DNA from: Daucus carota subsp. sativus
Lineage: Eukaryota; Streptophyta; Magnoliopsida; Apiales; Apiaceae
NCBI RefSeq assembly: GCF_001625215.2
Contig: NC_030386.2
Coordinates: forward strand, 15,780,545 to 15,844,544
Length of the DNA stretch: 64,000 nucleotides
Direction of reading: 5' to 3'
The first letter of the stretch is position 1. Each line of letters starts with the position of its first letter. The translations under genes and the position numbers were made by a program. The notes under the pieces are model-generated. The model saw nothing but the letters and a program-made list of their open reading frames with translations, searched no databases and had not been told where the DNA came from. Positions 11,229 through 23,730 of this stretch are shown here, piece by piece.

Positions 11229-11656
11229 CATATATATAGTCAATTGCTCAAATAGAAACCACTAAAATAAAAACTAAAATGGAAACTAAGAAAAACCATA
11301 GCTAAATGACCTCACCCACCCCGTGTATGTCATCATCCACCCCCTATATGTCATCACTCACCTATGGTCCATCTTCACCCCCACTCAATCCGCCACGAAC
11401 CCCTAGGACCTCGCCAAGGCTCCTTACAGGCTCTGGACAGGCTCTAGACAGTCTTAAAGAGCCAAACTTTGATCCCACCATAGTCCCACTACTACTAGGC
11501 TCCGACCCGGTCCTATTAGGCCCCATTTAGATCCCATCTAGGCTCATTTCAGGGTCCATCCCTGGTATCAAAACCCGCATCATTCTACTTAATCGTATTG
11601 GTGTCTATTTAGTTTCTATTCTAGTAGTTTATATTGGAATAGGACCCTATATATAT
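11229..11656. mobile_element. TIR element in TA-rich target carrying C-rich cargo
   Basis: The left end TATATATAGTCAATTGC...AGAAACCACTAAAATA and the right end, read in reverse, TATATATAGGGTCC...ATAAACTACTAGAATA form imperfect terminal inverted repeats of about 50 bp. The interior (11306-11560) is strikingly C-rich and coding-like in composition: a 74-codon frame rich in Ser, Pro and Thr. This looks like captured host sequence, but I cannot identify a source. The TA-type target is inferred from flanking TA repeats. Confidence 0.45.
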
Positions 11657-11659
11657 CTG

Positions 11660-12420
11660 TGTGTGTCATGTGTGAATAATCAATTACGAGATATATTTAA
11701 GTTGATTAGGTATATAATAGAAATATAAAATATAGAATAAATTAAAACGTGATCTAATAATTGGAGAAATTGTGACCTGAGATATGTGTATAGGCCGAAC
11801 GTATAATCAAATGAGTTTACTAATTCGAGAATAGAAGCCTAGAAGAAAAATATGTAGCTCGAGGGACGTAGCTCGATTAAAAATCAAAATGATGAATAAT
11901 TAAATATCTTATTAAATAAAATTATGACGAGATTTTCGATAAGAGTTATTAAAAAGAATCATTTAAGGAAATATTATTTTAATAAGATAATGGATAATAA
12001 ATAATTTAAAGAAAGTCGAGACTATTAGATGATAATTAAATATAGCAAGGATTATGGGTGATAAGTAGATAGATATAATAATAATGATGATGATGATGAT
12101 AATAATAATAATAATAATAATATATAAATAGAGGTGGAAAATCAAGTAAGAATTTTAACCTTTTTAATTGTATAAATATATTTATTTTTAAGGACATTAA
12201 GAATAGATTAAGTATAGATAAAAGGTCTTTGGATGAAAAAGGAGAAAATTATCTCGATAAATAGGTATAAGTACATTAATTAATCATAATTATTATTAGC
12301 AGAGAGAAACAAGAGAAGAAAGAGAAGAAAAGAAAGAAGGATTAAAGAACCAGGTAATAAAGAAAAGGAGATTAAATTATAATTAAAGTATTATCTATAC
12401 TAATACCCACTTCATTTGCT
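11660..12420 (+). repeat. Degraded LTR-like sequence, copy 1
   Basis: From about 11880 to 12420 this matches 38995-39470 in the same orientation. Shared blocks include GGATTATGG, GGAGAAAATTATCTC, AATTAATCATAATTAT, a purine-rich GAGAAGAAAAG stretch and CTAATACCCACTT. The GA-rich tail is like that of many gypsy LTRs. It is either one LTR of an old element whose partner is the second copy, or one of two independent relics. Bases 12421-12642 show nothing else. Confidence 0.5.
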
Positions 12421-12820
12421 TAAATTAGGAAGGTATGTACAAAGGGAATCTTGAAAATGAAGGTCCCACTTACACACATACTATCCACACTTTAAACCTT
12501 TGTACAGTATTTATTTATGTAATAAAAGAGGAGGGAGAGAGACTTGACGTACGGGGAGAAAGGAGATGGAGGTGTGACTTGTGACTTGTGAGAATACAAC
12601 AAGTGTCTGGGAATCGGGATCGTCAGGGTGACAAACTAACAATACAGTTAAACCTGGATTAAGTAATATTCGATAAAGTAATAACCTCGCTTAAGTAATA
12701 TATTTTGTCGATCTCAACTTGGGTCAATGTTATAAAGTAATATTTTCGCTAAAAATATAAGATAATAAAAATTTAGAAATTCATTAAAGACCCAAGTAAT
12801 ATGTAAAGTAATAATTCATG

Positions 12821-12882
<62 letters not shown>

Positions 12883-13031
12883 TTGAGCTGGGTTATTTGG
12901 AGACCCACTTTGTTTAGAGTTATTGGAGTCCTACTTCCCCACCCTAAGATTGTTTTTAAAAGCAACGGCTACGATTTAAAAGATAATCTTCTTTATTAAT
13001 TATTATTAAAAGCAATAACTACTAGCATAAT

Positions 13032-13368
13032 TATCCTGCAATCCCGATGTCCCGCATCTTAAGATCTTCAGTTACGAGTTTAAACACCCAACATCAACCC
13101 AATATTCTGCTTAGTGTGTCGAACTGCTAGAGCAAGTAGAGTGCGGAACACAATTCTTTTTGTAAATTATTCTGCAATTTGGAATCAATATCCTACAAAA
13201 TAGACCTTTCATTACCTAACTTCTCTTAGTCTTGCTAATCTGTGTAAGAAATCAAAAAAAGATATCCTGCAATCCGGATGTCCCGCATCTTAAGATCTTC
13301 AGTTACGAGTTTAAACACCCAACATCAACTCAATATTCTGCTTAGTGTGTCGAACTGCTAGAGCAAAT
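13032..13368 (+). repeat. 231-bp tandem repeat; second copy interrupted by CACTA element
   Basis: Copy 1 (13032-13262) and copy 2 (from 13263) both begin TATCCTGCAATCC and share the following ATGTCCCGCATCTTAAGATC. Copy 2 breaks at 13368 and resumes at 37756-37880 (GGAGCGAGGAACACAATTC), matching copy 1 across the junction. This proves the 24.4-kb CACTA element landed inside an existing tandem copy. Confidence 0.9.
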
Positions 13369-13389
13369 CACTAGTACAAAAAATGCCTT

Positions 13390-13690
13390 TTGTAACGCCC
13401 CTTTTGCGTCGGTCTTTTCTATAACCGTCGCTAAAAACTACTTCAAGCGTCGGTTCTTTCCACAACCGACGCATAAAATCAAATTTCCTGATTTATAGCG
13501 TCGACTCTTTTAAGAACCGACACCTAAAACACATTTCTTACGTCGGTTAAAAATTACCCGACGCTTAAAACTTGTTTAAGGCGTCGGTTTCCGGAACACC
13601 GACGCTAAAAGGTTACTTTTCTGCGGCGGTTCGGGAGACGCCGACGCTTAAAATACAACTCTAGCGTCGCCTTCCATTAACCCGACGCAA
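13390..13690 (+). repeat. 5' subterminal repeat array of CACTA element
   Basis: About a dozen GCGTCGGTT-like units alternate with AACCGACGC-like units, each pair separated by 8-15 bases and by spacers such as TTAAAAC. The same family fills the other end (37340-37740). In En/Spm such repeats bind the element's TNPA protein and bring the ends together; that role is inferred here. Confidence 0.8.
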
Positions 13691-13794
13691 AAGAGTTTTT
13701 TTTAAATATTAAAAAACTAAATTCTAATCGCGCGTATATACAGTCCATCGGGTTTTTACTAACTTAATTTATCAATTTGCTCTCCTCGCCGGTG

Positions 13795-14050
13795 CCAATT
13801 TGCTCTCCCAGGTGAATCTCCCAGGTGCTCAATCTCTCAGCGCTCAATCTCTCGGCATTCAATCTCTCTGTGAATCCCTCGACTCTCTCAATCTCTCTGT
13901 GAATCCTTCAAAATCTCAATCTCAGGTGCGCGCTCATTTTCAATCTCTTGGTCTCTCTTTGTCTGCTGTAGCTTGTTTATCAAATTCACTGGGTTGTGTT
14001 CAATCTCTCACCGAATCTCTCGGCTCTCTCTCAATCTAAATCTCTCAGGT
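13795..14050 (+). repeat. CTCTCAATCTCT-rich leader of the transposase gene
   Basis: Roughly 14 imperfect repeats of CAATCTCTC(G/A/T)G fill 250 bases just inside the 5' subterminal array. Pyrimidine-rich CT repeats of this kind are common in plant 5' UTRs. The 79-codon frame across them is a composition artefact. This is probably the promoter-proximal leader of TNP2. Confidence 0.45.
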
Positions 14051-14861
14051 GCTCGATTTTAATCGCTGGGTCTGCTGCAAACTAGGGTTCTTTCGTCGAT
14101 TGATTGGATTTCTCTGCTGGGTTTTTTGGTCGGCTGCAAAACAAGTACTGGTATGTAGTTTAATTTGTTGGGTACTGTGATTTTGTTAAGTATGCTCGGA
14201 ATTTTGCTGGTTGGGTTGTATTTTTTGGTTGGGTTTTTTGGTGTTTGATTCATATTGGGTGCTGGTTGGGATTTTGCTGTGATATTGGTTTTTTGTTAAG
14301 GGTTACTGGTTTGTTTTTTGGTACTGGGTTGGGATTTTGCTAGGTTGGTTTGCTGGATTTTGTTTTCCATATATGAAATTATTCACTCTGATTTTGTCAA
14401 GTATGAGATGGCATATCCCAATCCTTGTTAGATGGTCCTTGTTTTACTTGTTTTATAAACTTTGTAAGTTTCAAACAGAGTCAAAAAATTAATAATAATG
14501 ATTTTGGTAGGATCCTTTAAATTGTATGACATATTCTTAAAGGTGAAATATGAGTTATCTGGCAAACATTAGTATATGAACTTGATATCAACAACCTCCG
14601 TTTGCCTTTAAATACCGGCATATGAACTTGTAGTTGTTGACAACCATTTTACAATTTTAATTAAGTTGACTGCTTAGTTGGCTGAAGAAGCACGGTATTG
14701 GTCTGAAGAAGCACGGTATATGGTAACATTATACTGTATTTAGCCATGATCTATATTGGTCTGAAGTTTTGTGTTGATAGTTTGTTTTGATTTTCAGCAG
14801 TAATCCATTTAAATGCTATATCAGAAAAATTAATAATAATGATTTTGTTGTTATGTTGCAG

Positions 14862-14975
14862 TGAATAAGTAGTTAAATAATAAAGAACGAGTAGCAGCAG
14901 CTAGCATTCGAAAATCCTAATCTTGTTTGCGTAGATCACCACCGATTCGAAGGAATTCTCACACCTCGAGCCAAG
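14862..14975 (+). other. Probable non-coding leader exon of TNP2
   Basis: Flanked by a good acceptor (TTATGTTGCAG) and donor (CAAG/GTATTT). It has a higher GC content than the AT-rich sequence either side (14100-14860 and 14976-16020), which looks intronic and holds no reading frame of note. It would join the CT-rich leader to the coding exon at 16025. Confidence 0.35.
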
Positions 14976-16024
14976 GTATTTCCCCTGATCAGTGCCATTG
15001 TAATTTACCCCTCACCTGCTATTCAGTTACTCTGCATTACTGACAAATTTTAAATAAGCTAAATATTTATATATCTTTGGTTAGATTATGTGTCCCTGGA
15101 ATCTCATGCCTTTTGATTGAAATGCTTAGCATCCAACTAGGGAAAAGAAATTACAGTGTCAAGAGCTAGCACAGCTTTCAGAGCTAGGACATGCATTATT
15201 AACTCCGTAATATAATTTTGGTACAGATTAGTCGAAACACAAACCATTGAGCTGTTTAGTAATTGAAGAACCAATAGCAGAACCAATGCTATTTATTTAA
15301 GTTCTTGTTAAAATATTGTAAGTCAACGTAAAATTAGTCATTGCCAACAAGTATTTCTTCGCTCCCTGTTTTATTATTAGGTAAAAGTAACCTTCTACTA
15401 TCTAACTTATAAAACTGATCATCAAGAGCCTATTCTGAATAAACAGTGGCCTACTTCTGGTGAGTTTTTTGCCATCTCTGCTTGAAACTGGATGCACTTT
15501 AATTGTCTTTTACTTCTTTTGTAAGTCATATTCCTCTAAATAGGTTAAGTGATTATTAGTGAGTTGATTATTCCTCTGTCTTCGCACATAATAATCTGAT
15601 TTTGACCACTCAAATTACAATTTCAAGCGTCTAACATGAATTTCTGCATCTCATCAATAAAATAACAGGGCTGTTTTAAATGTTAGATCATAGTTGGTAC
15701 TATTATATGAAATAATAAGGTATTTGACTGAAAAATATCAATGTGAGATTAATGATAAAAAATAAAAGAGGATGTAGCATTTATAGATAATGTTTGTCTG
15801 AGGAGGGACCATAATATTTAGGGTAGTTATGCTATCAGAAGAGCTTAGATTATTTAGAGTAATTAAGAAGACATAACAGAATTCAATAAGTAATTGAATT
15901 CAAAGGTAAAATTTAATAATTTGTTTGTAATCTATTTGAGGTTTAATATCCGACATGACAAATATTTGCTACGAATTTATTTCAATGCCTACTAACTTCT
16001 CTGCATATTATATAGAAATATAAC

Positions 16025-17029
16025 ATGGATCGTGCCACGTGGATGTACAAATTACCACGGATTGCACCTGAGTATGTTAGTGGTGTTCATGAGTTCATTT
16101 CATGTGCGGTTGAGAACCTAAAGAAGAAAGGCACCGAACATGGCACAGAAGAAATGATCACATGTCCTTGTCGCGACTGTTATAATTTAAAAAAGTATCC
16201 CAGTGCCGAGACTGTACGTGAACATTTATTTCGGCGTGGTTTCATGAAAGATTATACTAAGTGGATCTGGCATGGTGAAGGAATACAATCTAAAAGAACG
16301 GAGACAGTTAATAGAAAATTTGAAAGTTGCGGATCTGGTATGGATACTAACAAAGAAGATGACGTAGAAAATGACAGGGTCCATGAGATGATCGAAGATG
16401 TTGAAGATCTTCTAATGCACCAGGCAGAAGTTCTTGGGCACTTGGTTGATGACTCCACAAAACTTTTGTACCCTGGTTGCAGGGATCAGTTTACCAGGCT
16501 GTCAACTACCCTTAAATTGTGTAAGCTTAAAGTAAAGAATGGGTGGAGCGACAAGAGTTTCACCGAGATGCTAAAACTTCTGGCAGACATTCTTCCTCCA
16601 GATAACGAGCTTCCCACTTCCACCTATGAGGCAAAGAAAATATTGTGTCCACTGGGTATGAATGTCAAAAAGATACATGCATGTCCAAATCATTGTGTGT
16701 TGTTTCGCAATGAGTATGAACATCTACACATGTGTCCAAAGTGTGGAGCTTCCAGGTTCAAGCGGGAAGGGAATAATTCTTCTACTAACAACACGAAGAG
16801 GCCTCCGGTCAAGGTGTTGCGCTATCTACCTATAGTGGACCGATTCAAACGACTCTTTGCAAATGTAAATGATGCGAAGCTATTGAGGTGGCATGTTGAA
16901 GGAAGAAAATCAGATGGGATGCTTCGACACCCAGCCGACTCACCACAAAGGAGAAACATTGATGGAAAGTTTCCGGAATTTGGTGGAGAACTTAGAAACC
17001 TTCGACTTGGCCTTTGTGCTGATGGCATG
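16025..17029 (+). pseudogene. TNP2-like CACTA transposase, 5' half
   Basis: Residues 1-70 are the Transpos_assoc domain, starting DRATWMYKLPRIAPEYVSGV and including the motif CPCRDC. A variable acidic linker follows. From about residue 165 the Transposase_21 domain begins: F-x-x-M-L-K-L-L-A-D-I-LPP, then a conserved CPNHCVLF and CPKCGASR zinc-type cluster, and a WH..G.KSDGMLRHPADS block. The frame reaches LGLCADGM and is cut by the Sirevirus at 17030; it resumes at 29735. Transposase_21 proteins cut and join CACTA ends in the nucleus. The start ATG follows an AT-rich intron-like tract and matches the usual N-terminus. The six further codons before the next stop belong to the LTR. Confidence 0.9.
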
Positions 17030-17214
17030 TGTTAGGAATCAATAATTTTTGATGATAACATAAACATTTTGTAACATGTCTTACTTGGAATCTTTATCAA
17101 ATTTCAGTTGTAATTGTTATATTTCTTATCGTTGGGAATTATCAACGGATGGGTAGAATAGGATGGCTAATTGTAAATATCCAATGCCATGTAATTTTAT
17201 CTAAGTGAAGGATA

Positions 17215-17407
17215 TTCAACTGATGAGATGTAACTATTCAACTGATGAAGACTGGATGATGTTTCAACTGATGAAAATCAAGCATTCAACTGAAGACAAA
17301 GTATTCAACTGATGATGCTGAGGAATTCAACTGATGAGACTGGAACAGCATTCAACTGATGAACTTTGTAATTCATTCAACTGATGAGCCCAGCATTCAA
17401 CTGATGA
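17215..17407 (+). repeat. Array of nine TTCAACTGATGA motifs in U3
   Basis: Motif starts are at 17215, 17237, 17263, 17285, 17304, 17326, 17351, 17376 and 17396, spaced 19-26 bp. Eight read TTCAACTGATGA with little variation; the one at 17285 reads TTCAACTGAAGA. The 3' LTR has the same array (28976-29168). Position upstream of the TATA box suggests a transcriptional or packaging role, which is inference. Confidence 0.85.
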
Positions 17408-17673
17408 AGCAAAGAGCGGTTGAAAGTGACTAGAGCTTAAGTCTGACAAATCACATGGATCGAATTACACTAAAATAGACATGGAAGCCTAATTAGGAAA
17501 ATAAAGAAGAAGCAGAAACATACTTATCTCATGCAATGCAATCTGGATCAAATCAAGATGATAGTCAAAGATGAAGACATCTCAGAAAGCATGCATAAGA
17601 CAAAGTTGTGCAGCATTGTTTTTAGATTAGAGTGCATTTTGTAATCTAGCTAAAAGCTTTGTAAAACTTGGAG

Positions 17674-17680
17674 TATATAA
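17674..17680 (+). promoter_or_regulatory. TATA box in Sirevirus LTR
   Basis: TATATAA at the end of U3, downstream of the motif array, and repeated in the 3' LTR at about 29436. It is the only TATA-like string at a suitable position before the primer site. Confidence 0.6.
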
Positions 17681-17970
17681 CCAAGTTAGAAGCATCAGTT
17701 GAACTTGTTCAAATTACTTGAGAGAAAAATCTGAGAGTTAGAACTTGTTTGAATGATGAACCAGCAGCTGTGCGAATTGTAATCAATCCACAGATTCTTC
17801 TATATAAAATCTCACGGGTGGATCATTCAATCCACCCGTATTTTTAAATACTTGGTGTTTCCTGTTTTACTGTGATTAAGTGTATTGTTTCTTGAATCTT
17901 TTAATTTGTAAAAGAGTGTATCCAACCCCCTATTCTACAATCTTTCTTATAGTTGGTGTAAAATAACAAT

Positions 17971-17982
17971 TGGTATCAGAGC
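17971..17982 (+). other. Primer binding site, initiator tRNA-Met
   Basis: TGGTATCAGAGC, two bases after the LTR end, is the standard plant Copia primer site complementary to the 3' end of initiator tRNA-Met. Confidence 0.95.
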
Positions 17983-18028
17983 GAGGTTCCCAACAAACAG
18001 GGAAAAAGATCAACACTGCTAAAGAAAG

Positions 18029-20445
18029 ATGGGAAAGAAGGATGCTGGAGTGAAGATTCCTGTTCTTGACAAAGACAACTATTTTCACTGGAAAGTGAGA
18101 ATGCATCTGCATTTGTTGTCCGTTGATGAAAGCTATGTGAACTGCATTGAAAAAGGACCTCATGTCCCCATGAAGGTCTGCACCAGTATGGGAGCTGATG
18201 GTGAAGACATGGCAGGTAAGATGATTCCAAAACCTATCCATGAATATTCTCAAGAAGATACTGAAGAAGTGCACAAAGACAAGAAAACCATGAACCTTCT
18301 GTTCAATGGTTTGGATCAAGAAATGATTGATAGTGTTATCAGCTGCATAAGTGCCAAAGAAGTTTGGGACACCATCAGGACCATCTGTGAAGGGAATGAG
18401 CAAGTGAGAGAGAACAAAATGCAGCTTCTAATTCAACAATATGAGTCATTCCATTTCAAGGCTGGTGAAAGTTTGAGTGATACATTTAACAGATTTCAAA
18501 AACTGTTAAATGGTCTAAAGCTCTTTGGAAGAGTATATCAAGTTAAGGATTCAAACTTGAAATTCTTAAGAGCTCTTCCCAAAGAATGGAAACCCATGAC
18601 AGTCTCTCTCAGAAATACACAAGAATTTAAAGACTATACTCTAGAGAGACTGTATGGAACCTTAAAGACTTATGAGCTTGAAATGGAGCAAGATGAAGAG
18701 ATTGAGAAAAGCAAAAGAAAGGGCATTCATCTGTGGCTCTAGTTGCATCTCTAGAGGATACTGTCAAGGACAAGGGAAAGTCTCAAGTTGAAGAAACTGA
18801 TAAGTTGGTCAAAGAGGAGAGCTCAGAGTCAAGCAAAGGAAAAAGAAAAGAGAAAGATGTAGCTGATTCTGGTGAAGAAAGTGATGGAATTGATGAGCAT
18901 CTAGCCTTCCTGTCAAGAAGATTCTCCAAACTGAAATTCAAAAAGAATTTTAATTCTGCAAAATCATTTAAAGGCAATCCCAAGTCTGATAGAAGCATGG
19001 TAGACAGATCAAAATTCAAGTGCTTCAACTGTGGGAATGCAGGTCACTTTGCAAATGAGTGCAGAAAGCCTAAAGTTAAGAAGAAGTCAAGTGAAAACAT
19101 TGACTACAAAAAGAAATACTATGAACTTCTCAAACAAAAGGAAAGAGCATTCATCACAAAGGATGATTGGGCAGCTGGAGATGATTCTGATGAAGAGGAG
19201 GAGTTTGTCAATCTAGCTCTAATGGCCAACTCCACAGATCAAGAAGAAAACACTGGAAGCAGTAGTCAGGTATTCACTACAAACCTAGTTGAGTTAACTA
19301 AAGATGAATGCAATGCTACCATTAATGAAATGTCTACAGAACTGTATCATTTGCATGTTTCTTTAAAATCTCTCACTAAGGAAAATAGTAGAATTAAGGA
19401 AGCTAACACCTTTCTTAGTGATAGAAACAGTGCCTTAGAAGCTCAATTTATTGAGTTTGAGAAGCTGAAAATTGAGTGTCAGACAGCCAAGGATGATCTC
19501 TTGGTTGTTCTGAAGAGAGAAGAGATCATAAGAAAGCAGCTTGATAAGGAACAAGAGATTATTGCCAAATGGAAATCTGGAAGAGATGCTTCCACCAATA
19601 TCATTAACATGCAAGGTAGAGAGACTTTTGTAGAGAATGAATGGAAGAGGAATAAGAAAGTGCTTGAGGTATCTGAGAACAGTTCAAGTGATGAGAATAC
19701 TGATGATGATCATCAGTTGAAAAGCAAAGTCTCAACTGATGAGAGTCATCAGTTGAACAAAAACTCATCAGTTGACAAGAATGTTCTCAAGAAGCTTAAC
19801 AAGAAATATGGTCCTGTTAAAAAGAATTTTGTTAAAGGTGAGAATAGTTCTTCTGAGACCAGTGATAGTGTTAATAACACTCTTAATTCCAGTAACAAGA
19901 ACAAGAAGAAGTTGGATACTAGTGAGCATAAATCTGAGGAGACTAAAAAGAAGAAAGGAAATAGAAATGGCAAAATAGGAGTTAACAAGCACACCAATTA
20001 CACTCCCAATGCTAGTGCTCTTAGGAAAACCTGCAGTAAGTGTGGTAGTGTAAATCATTTATCTGCTAATTGTAAAACTGTGATTGCTCCTAATTTATCT
20101 CTGCCTATTCCTATGACATCTGTTCCTCACATGAATTTATCTGCTATGAATATGATGCCTGGTTTATTGCCTCACAATCCTTATTCTCAGCCTAACATGC
20201 CATATATGTTCAATCCTTATTTTAATGCCTTTAACATGCCTCAATTTTATTCAAATTTGCATGGAATGAACAATGTATGCATGCCTCAAAGGCCTGTGTT
20301 TGAAAACAGAGTTGATATTCCAATTTCTCAACCAAAACCAAAGATTGAACCAATTCAATCCAAGGAAAAGGTTGAGAAAGTGGAAAAGACTGCTAAGACT
20401 AACAAATCTGGACCCAAAGCAATTTGGGTACCAAAATCAACTTGA
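18029..20445 (+). pseudogene. Sirevirus gag, one frameshift
   Basis: The first frame (18029-18742) holds the UBN2-type Gag core: IPVLDKDNYFHWKVRM near the start, then AKEVWDTI and FNRFQKLLNGL blocks. The frame breaks near 18720 in an A/G run, consistent with loss of one base. The second frame (18733-20445) continues the same protein: an acidic/lysine-rich stretch, a CCHC knuckle CFNCGNAGHFANEC (19021-19062), a long coiled-coil-like region, a second knuckle-like CSKCGSVNHLSANC (about 20035-20076) and a proline/methionine-rich tail ending in a WVPKST motif. Two knuckles and a long Gag fit sireviruses. Several TCATCAGTTGA motifs lie in the coding sequence near 19714-19775. Confidence 0.9.
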
Positions 20446-23400
20446 TCTGTTTATGAAATGTGTGCAGCGAAACCACAAGAAGAATTTGTGGTACTTGGAT
20501 AGTGGATGCTCCAGGCACATGACTGGTGATTCCTCCCTGCTCACAAAGTTTGTGGAGAAGGCTGGCCCTTGCATTACCTTTGGAGATGACAGCAAAGGAT
20601 ATACTATGGGATATGGCCTGATTGCAAAAGAGAATGTCATCATTGATGAAGTTGCATTGGTGTCTGGTCTTAAGCACAACTTGCTTAGCATCAGTCAGCT
20701 CTGTGACAAAGGTTACAAAGTTAATTTCACTCCTGCAGCCTGTGTTGTCACCAAAGAAGATGACAACAATGTGGTTCTGATTGGACAAAGGAAAGGAAAT
20801 GTGTATGTAGCTGACTTTAATTCTGTAAAGTCTGAATCTATCACTTGCCTTCTCAGCAAAGCAAGCTCAGATGACAGTTGGCTATGGAATAAGAGATTGT
20901 CTCATTTAAATTTCAAAACCTTGAATGAGTTAGTAAAGAAGGACTTGGTAAGAGGTCTACCTAAGCTGGAATTCTCCAAAGATGGACTATGTGGAGCTTG
21001 TCAGCTGGGAAAGCAAAAGAGAAGCTCTTTCAAAAGCAAATCTCTTTCATCAATTGTGAAGCCCCTTCAGCTCTTGCATATAGATTTATTTGGACCAGTC
21101 AACATAATGTCCATTTCAAAGAAGAAATATTGCTTAGTGATTGTTGATGATTTTTCAAAATTTACTTGGACCTTCTTCCTGCATTCTAAGGATGAAGCTG
21201 GGAAAATCATCATCAATCATATCAAGGCATTAAACAACAATCCACAACAGAATTCAAGAACTCTGTGATGAAAGAATTTTGTGAAGAAGAGGGAATTATT
21301 CATGAGTTCTCTGCACCAAGAACTCCACAACAAAATGGTGTTGTTGAAAGGAAGAATAGAACTCTTATTGAAGCTGCAAGAACCATGATTAATGAAGCTC
21401 AACTTCCTACCTATTTTTGGGCTGAAGCTGTGAATACTGCTTGTTTTACTCAAAACATTTCACTAATTACCAAACCTCATAATCTAACTCCCTTCCAACT
21501 CTTCAAAGGAAAGAAGCCAACAATTAGCTTTCTTCATGTATTTGGATGCAAGTGTTATGTTCTAAGAAATCAAGGTGAAAATCTTGGAAAATTTGAGGCC
21601 AAGGCAGATGAAGCTGTTTTTGTTGGATACTATGATGGAAAATCATTTAGAGTATATAATCTGAGAACCAACATTGTTATGGAATCAATCCATGTAGTTT
21701 TTGATGATAAGAAGATTCAAGGATTCTCAGATGAAGGATTTCATGATAATCTCAGATTTGAGAATGAAGGTGAAGGTGATCTGTATGATAGTGATGATGA
21801 TGATGACATTATTCAGAATGTTGGAATTAATCCTGGAATTAATGTTCCAACTGATGACTCTCTGGTGCAAGAAACAACTGCCATTGGAAATTCAACTGAA
21901 GCATCAGTTGAAACTACATTGGAGGGATCAGTTGAAACACCTCAAGGATCATCAGTTGAAAGAATGTCTCAAAATTTCAATCAGTCTAGAAATAATGAGA
22001 TGTCAAATTTAGGGGGAGCTTTCCAACATGGAAACCTGAACTTCAATAATGAAGCCACATCATCAAGACAATCACTTCCACCACAAAGAAAGTGGACAAG
22101 GGATCATCCTTTTGAGCTAATTATTGGAGATGCAAATGCATCTGTACAAACAAGAAGAGCAACTCAAGATGAGTGTTTGTACAGTGCATTCCTTTCACAG
22201 GATGAACCTAAAGTCATAGAAGATGCTCTCAAAGATGCTGATTGGGTTCTTACTATGCAAGAAGAATTAAATCAATTTGAGAGAAACAATGTATGGAAGC
22301 TGGTACCCAAACCTAAAAACAGAACAATTGTAGGAACAAGGTGGGTATTCAGAAACAAGGTGGATGAGAATGGAGTTGTCACCAGAAACAAGGCAAGGCT
22401 TGTTGCTAAAGGATACTCTCAATCTGAAGGAATTGATTTTGATGAGACCTTTGCACCAGTTGCAAGACTGGAAGCAATAAGAATCTTCCTGGCCTATGCT
22501 GCTCATGCAAACTTTAAAGTTTATCAAATGGATGTCAAGAGTGCTTTTCTAAATGGTGAACTGGAAGAGGAGGTATATGTCAGTCAGCCTCCTGGTTTTG
22601 AAGATCCAGAATTTCCAGAGTATGTTTACTTTTTATTAAAAGCACTCTATGGACTAAAGCAAGCACCAAGGGCATGGTATGACACTCTGTCCCAATTCTT
22701 GTTAGATAATCATTTTTCCAGAGGAACTGTGGATAAAACACTATTTTACAGAAATGTAAATGGTGCCTTTATTCTGGTTCAAATTTATGTAGATGATATA
22801 ATTTTTGGTTCTACAGATGAGAAACTTTGCAAGAAGTTTGCTAATCTAATGAAAAGTCAGTATGAAATGAGCATGATGGGAGAGCTCACCTACTTTCTTG
22901 GTTTACAAGTTAAACAAGTAAAGGAAGGTATATTCATAAATCAAACTAAGTACATCTATGATCTACTTAAAAAGTTTGATTTATTGGATTGCAAAGAAGC
23001 TAAGACTCCCATGCCAACAGCCACCAAAATAGAGTTAAGCCCTAATGAGAAATCTGTGGACATCTCTAATTATAGAGGCATGGTTGGTTCTCTTTTATAT
23101 TTGACAGCTAGTAGACCAGATATTATGTTTTTTACATGCCTCTGTTCTAGATTTCAATCTGATCCTAAAGAATCACATCTTATTGCTATAAAAAGAATAT
23201 TCAGATATCTTAAGGGAACACCAAATCTTGGTATTTGGTACCCTAAAGACTCTGGATTTGATCTAATTGGATATTCAGATGCTGATTTTGCAGGATGCAA
23301 AATTGATAGAAAAAGTACAACAGGCACCTGTCAATTTCTTGGTGACAGATTGATTTCTTGGTTTAGCAAAAAGCAAAATTCTGTATCAACCTCTACAGCT

Positions 23401-23730
23401 GAGGCTGAGTACATTGCAGCTGGAAGCTGTTGTGCACAATTATTGTGGATGAGAAATCAATTACTTGATTATGGATTAAATCCCTCAAAAATCCCAATAT
23501 TTTGTGACAATACCAGTGCTATTGCTATAACTGAAAATCCAGTACAACACTCAAGAACCAAGCACATTGACATCAAATACCACTTCATAAGAGAACATGT
23601 GATGGCTGGTACTGTTGAAATGCATTTTGTTCCAAGTGAAGAACAGATTGCAGATATTTTCACAAAGCCTCTTGATGAATCCACATTCACAAGGTTGGTA
23701 AGTAAATTAGGTATGTTAAATTTCTCCTAA
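20273..23730 (+). pseudogene. Sirevirus pol: protease, damaged integrase, RT, RNase H
   Basis: Pol overlaps the end of gag in the +1 frame (20273-20445). Protease shows LWYLDSGCSRHMTGD (20490-20534). The pre-integrase HHCC region (LSHLNF...CGACQLGK) and the first part of the integrase core (HIDLFGP, VIVDDFSKFTW) follow. The frame ends at 21268. The second frame (21265-23730) resumes at [11 protein letters not shown] in the same protein, but the stretch between NNNP and TEF, which carries the second catalytic aspartate, is deleted near 21243. The [10 protein letters not shown] glutamate motif survives. RT is intact ([27 protein letters not shown]), as is RNase H (YSDADFAGC...STAEAEYIA). Integration activity must be lost. 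Confidence 0.93.

Larger units (their letters stand above)
17030..17968 (+). repeat. 5' LTR of Sirevirus
   Basis: Direct repeat of 28792-29729. The first half carries nine phased TTCAACTGATGA motifs, and a TATA box lies near 17674. An inverted motif copy (CATCAGTTGAA) lies about 20 bases after the TATA box, near the expected transcript start. Confidence 0.95.

Noticed and set aside
13800-14039. 79-codon frame with Ser/Leu repeats
   Set aside because: Entirely produced by the CAATCTCTC repeats of the CACTA leader.
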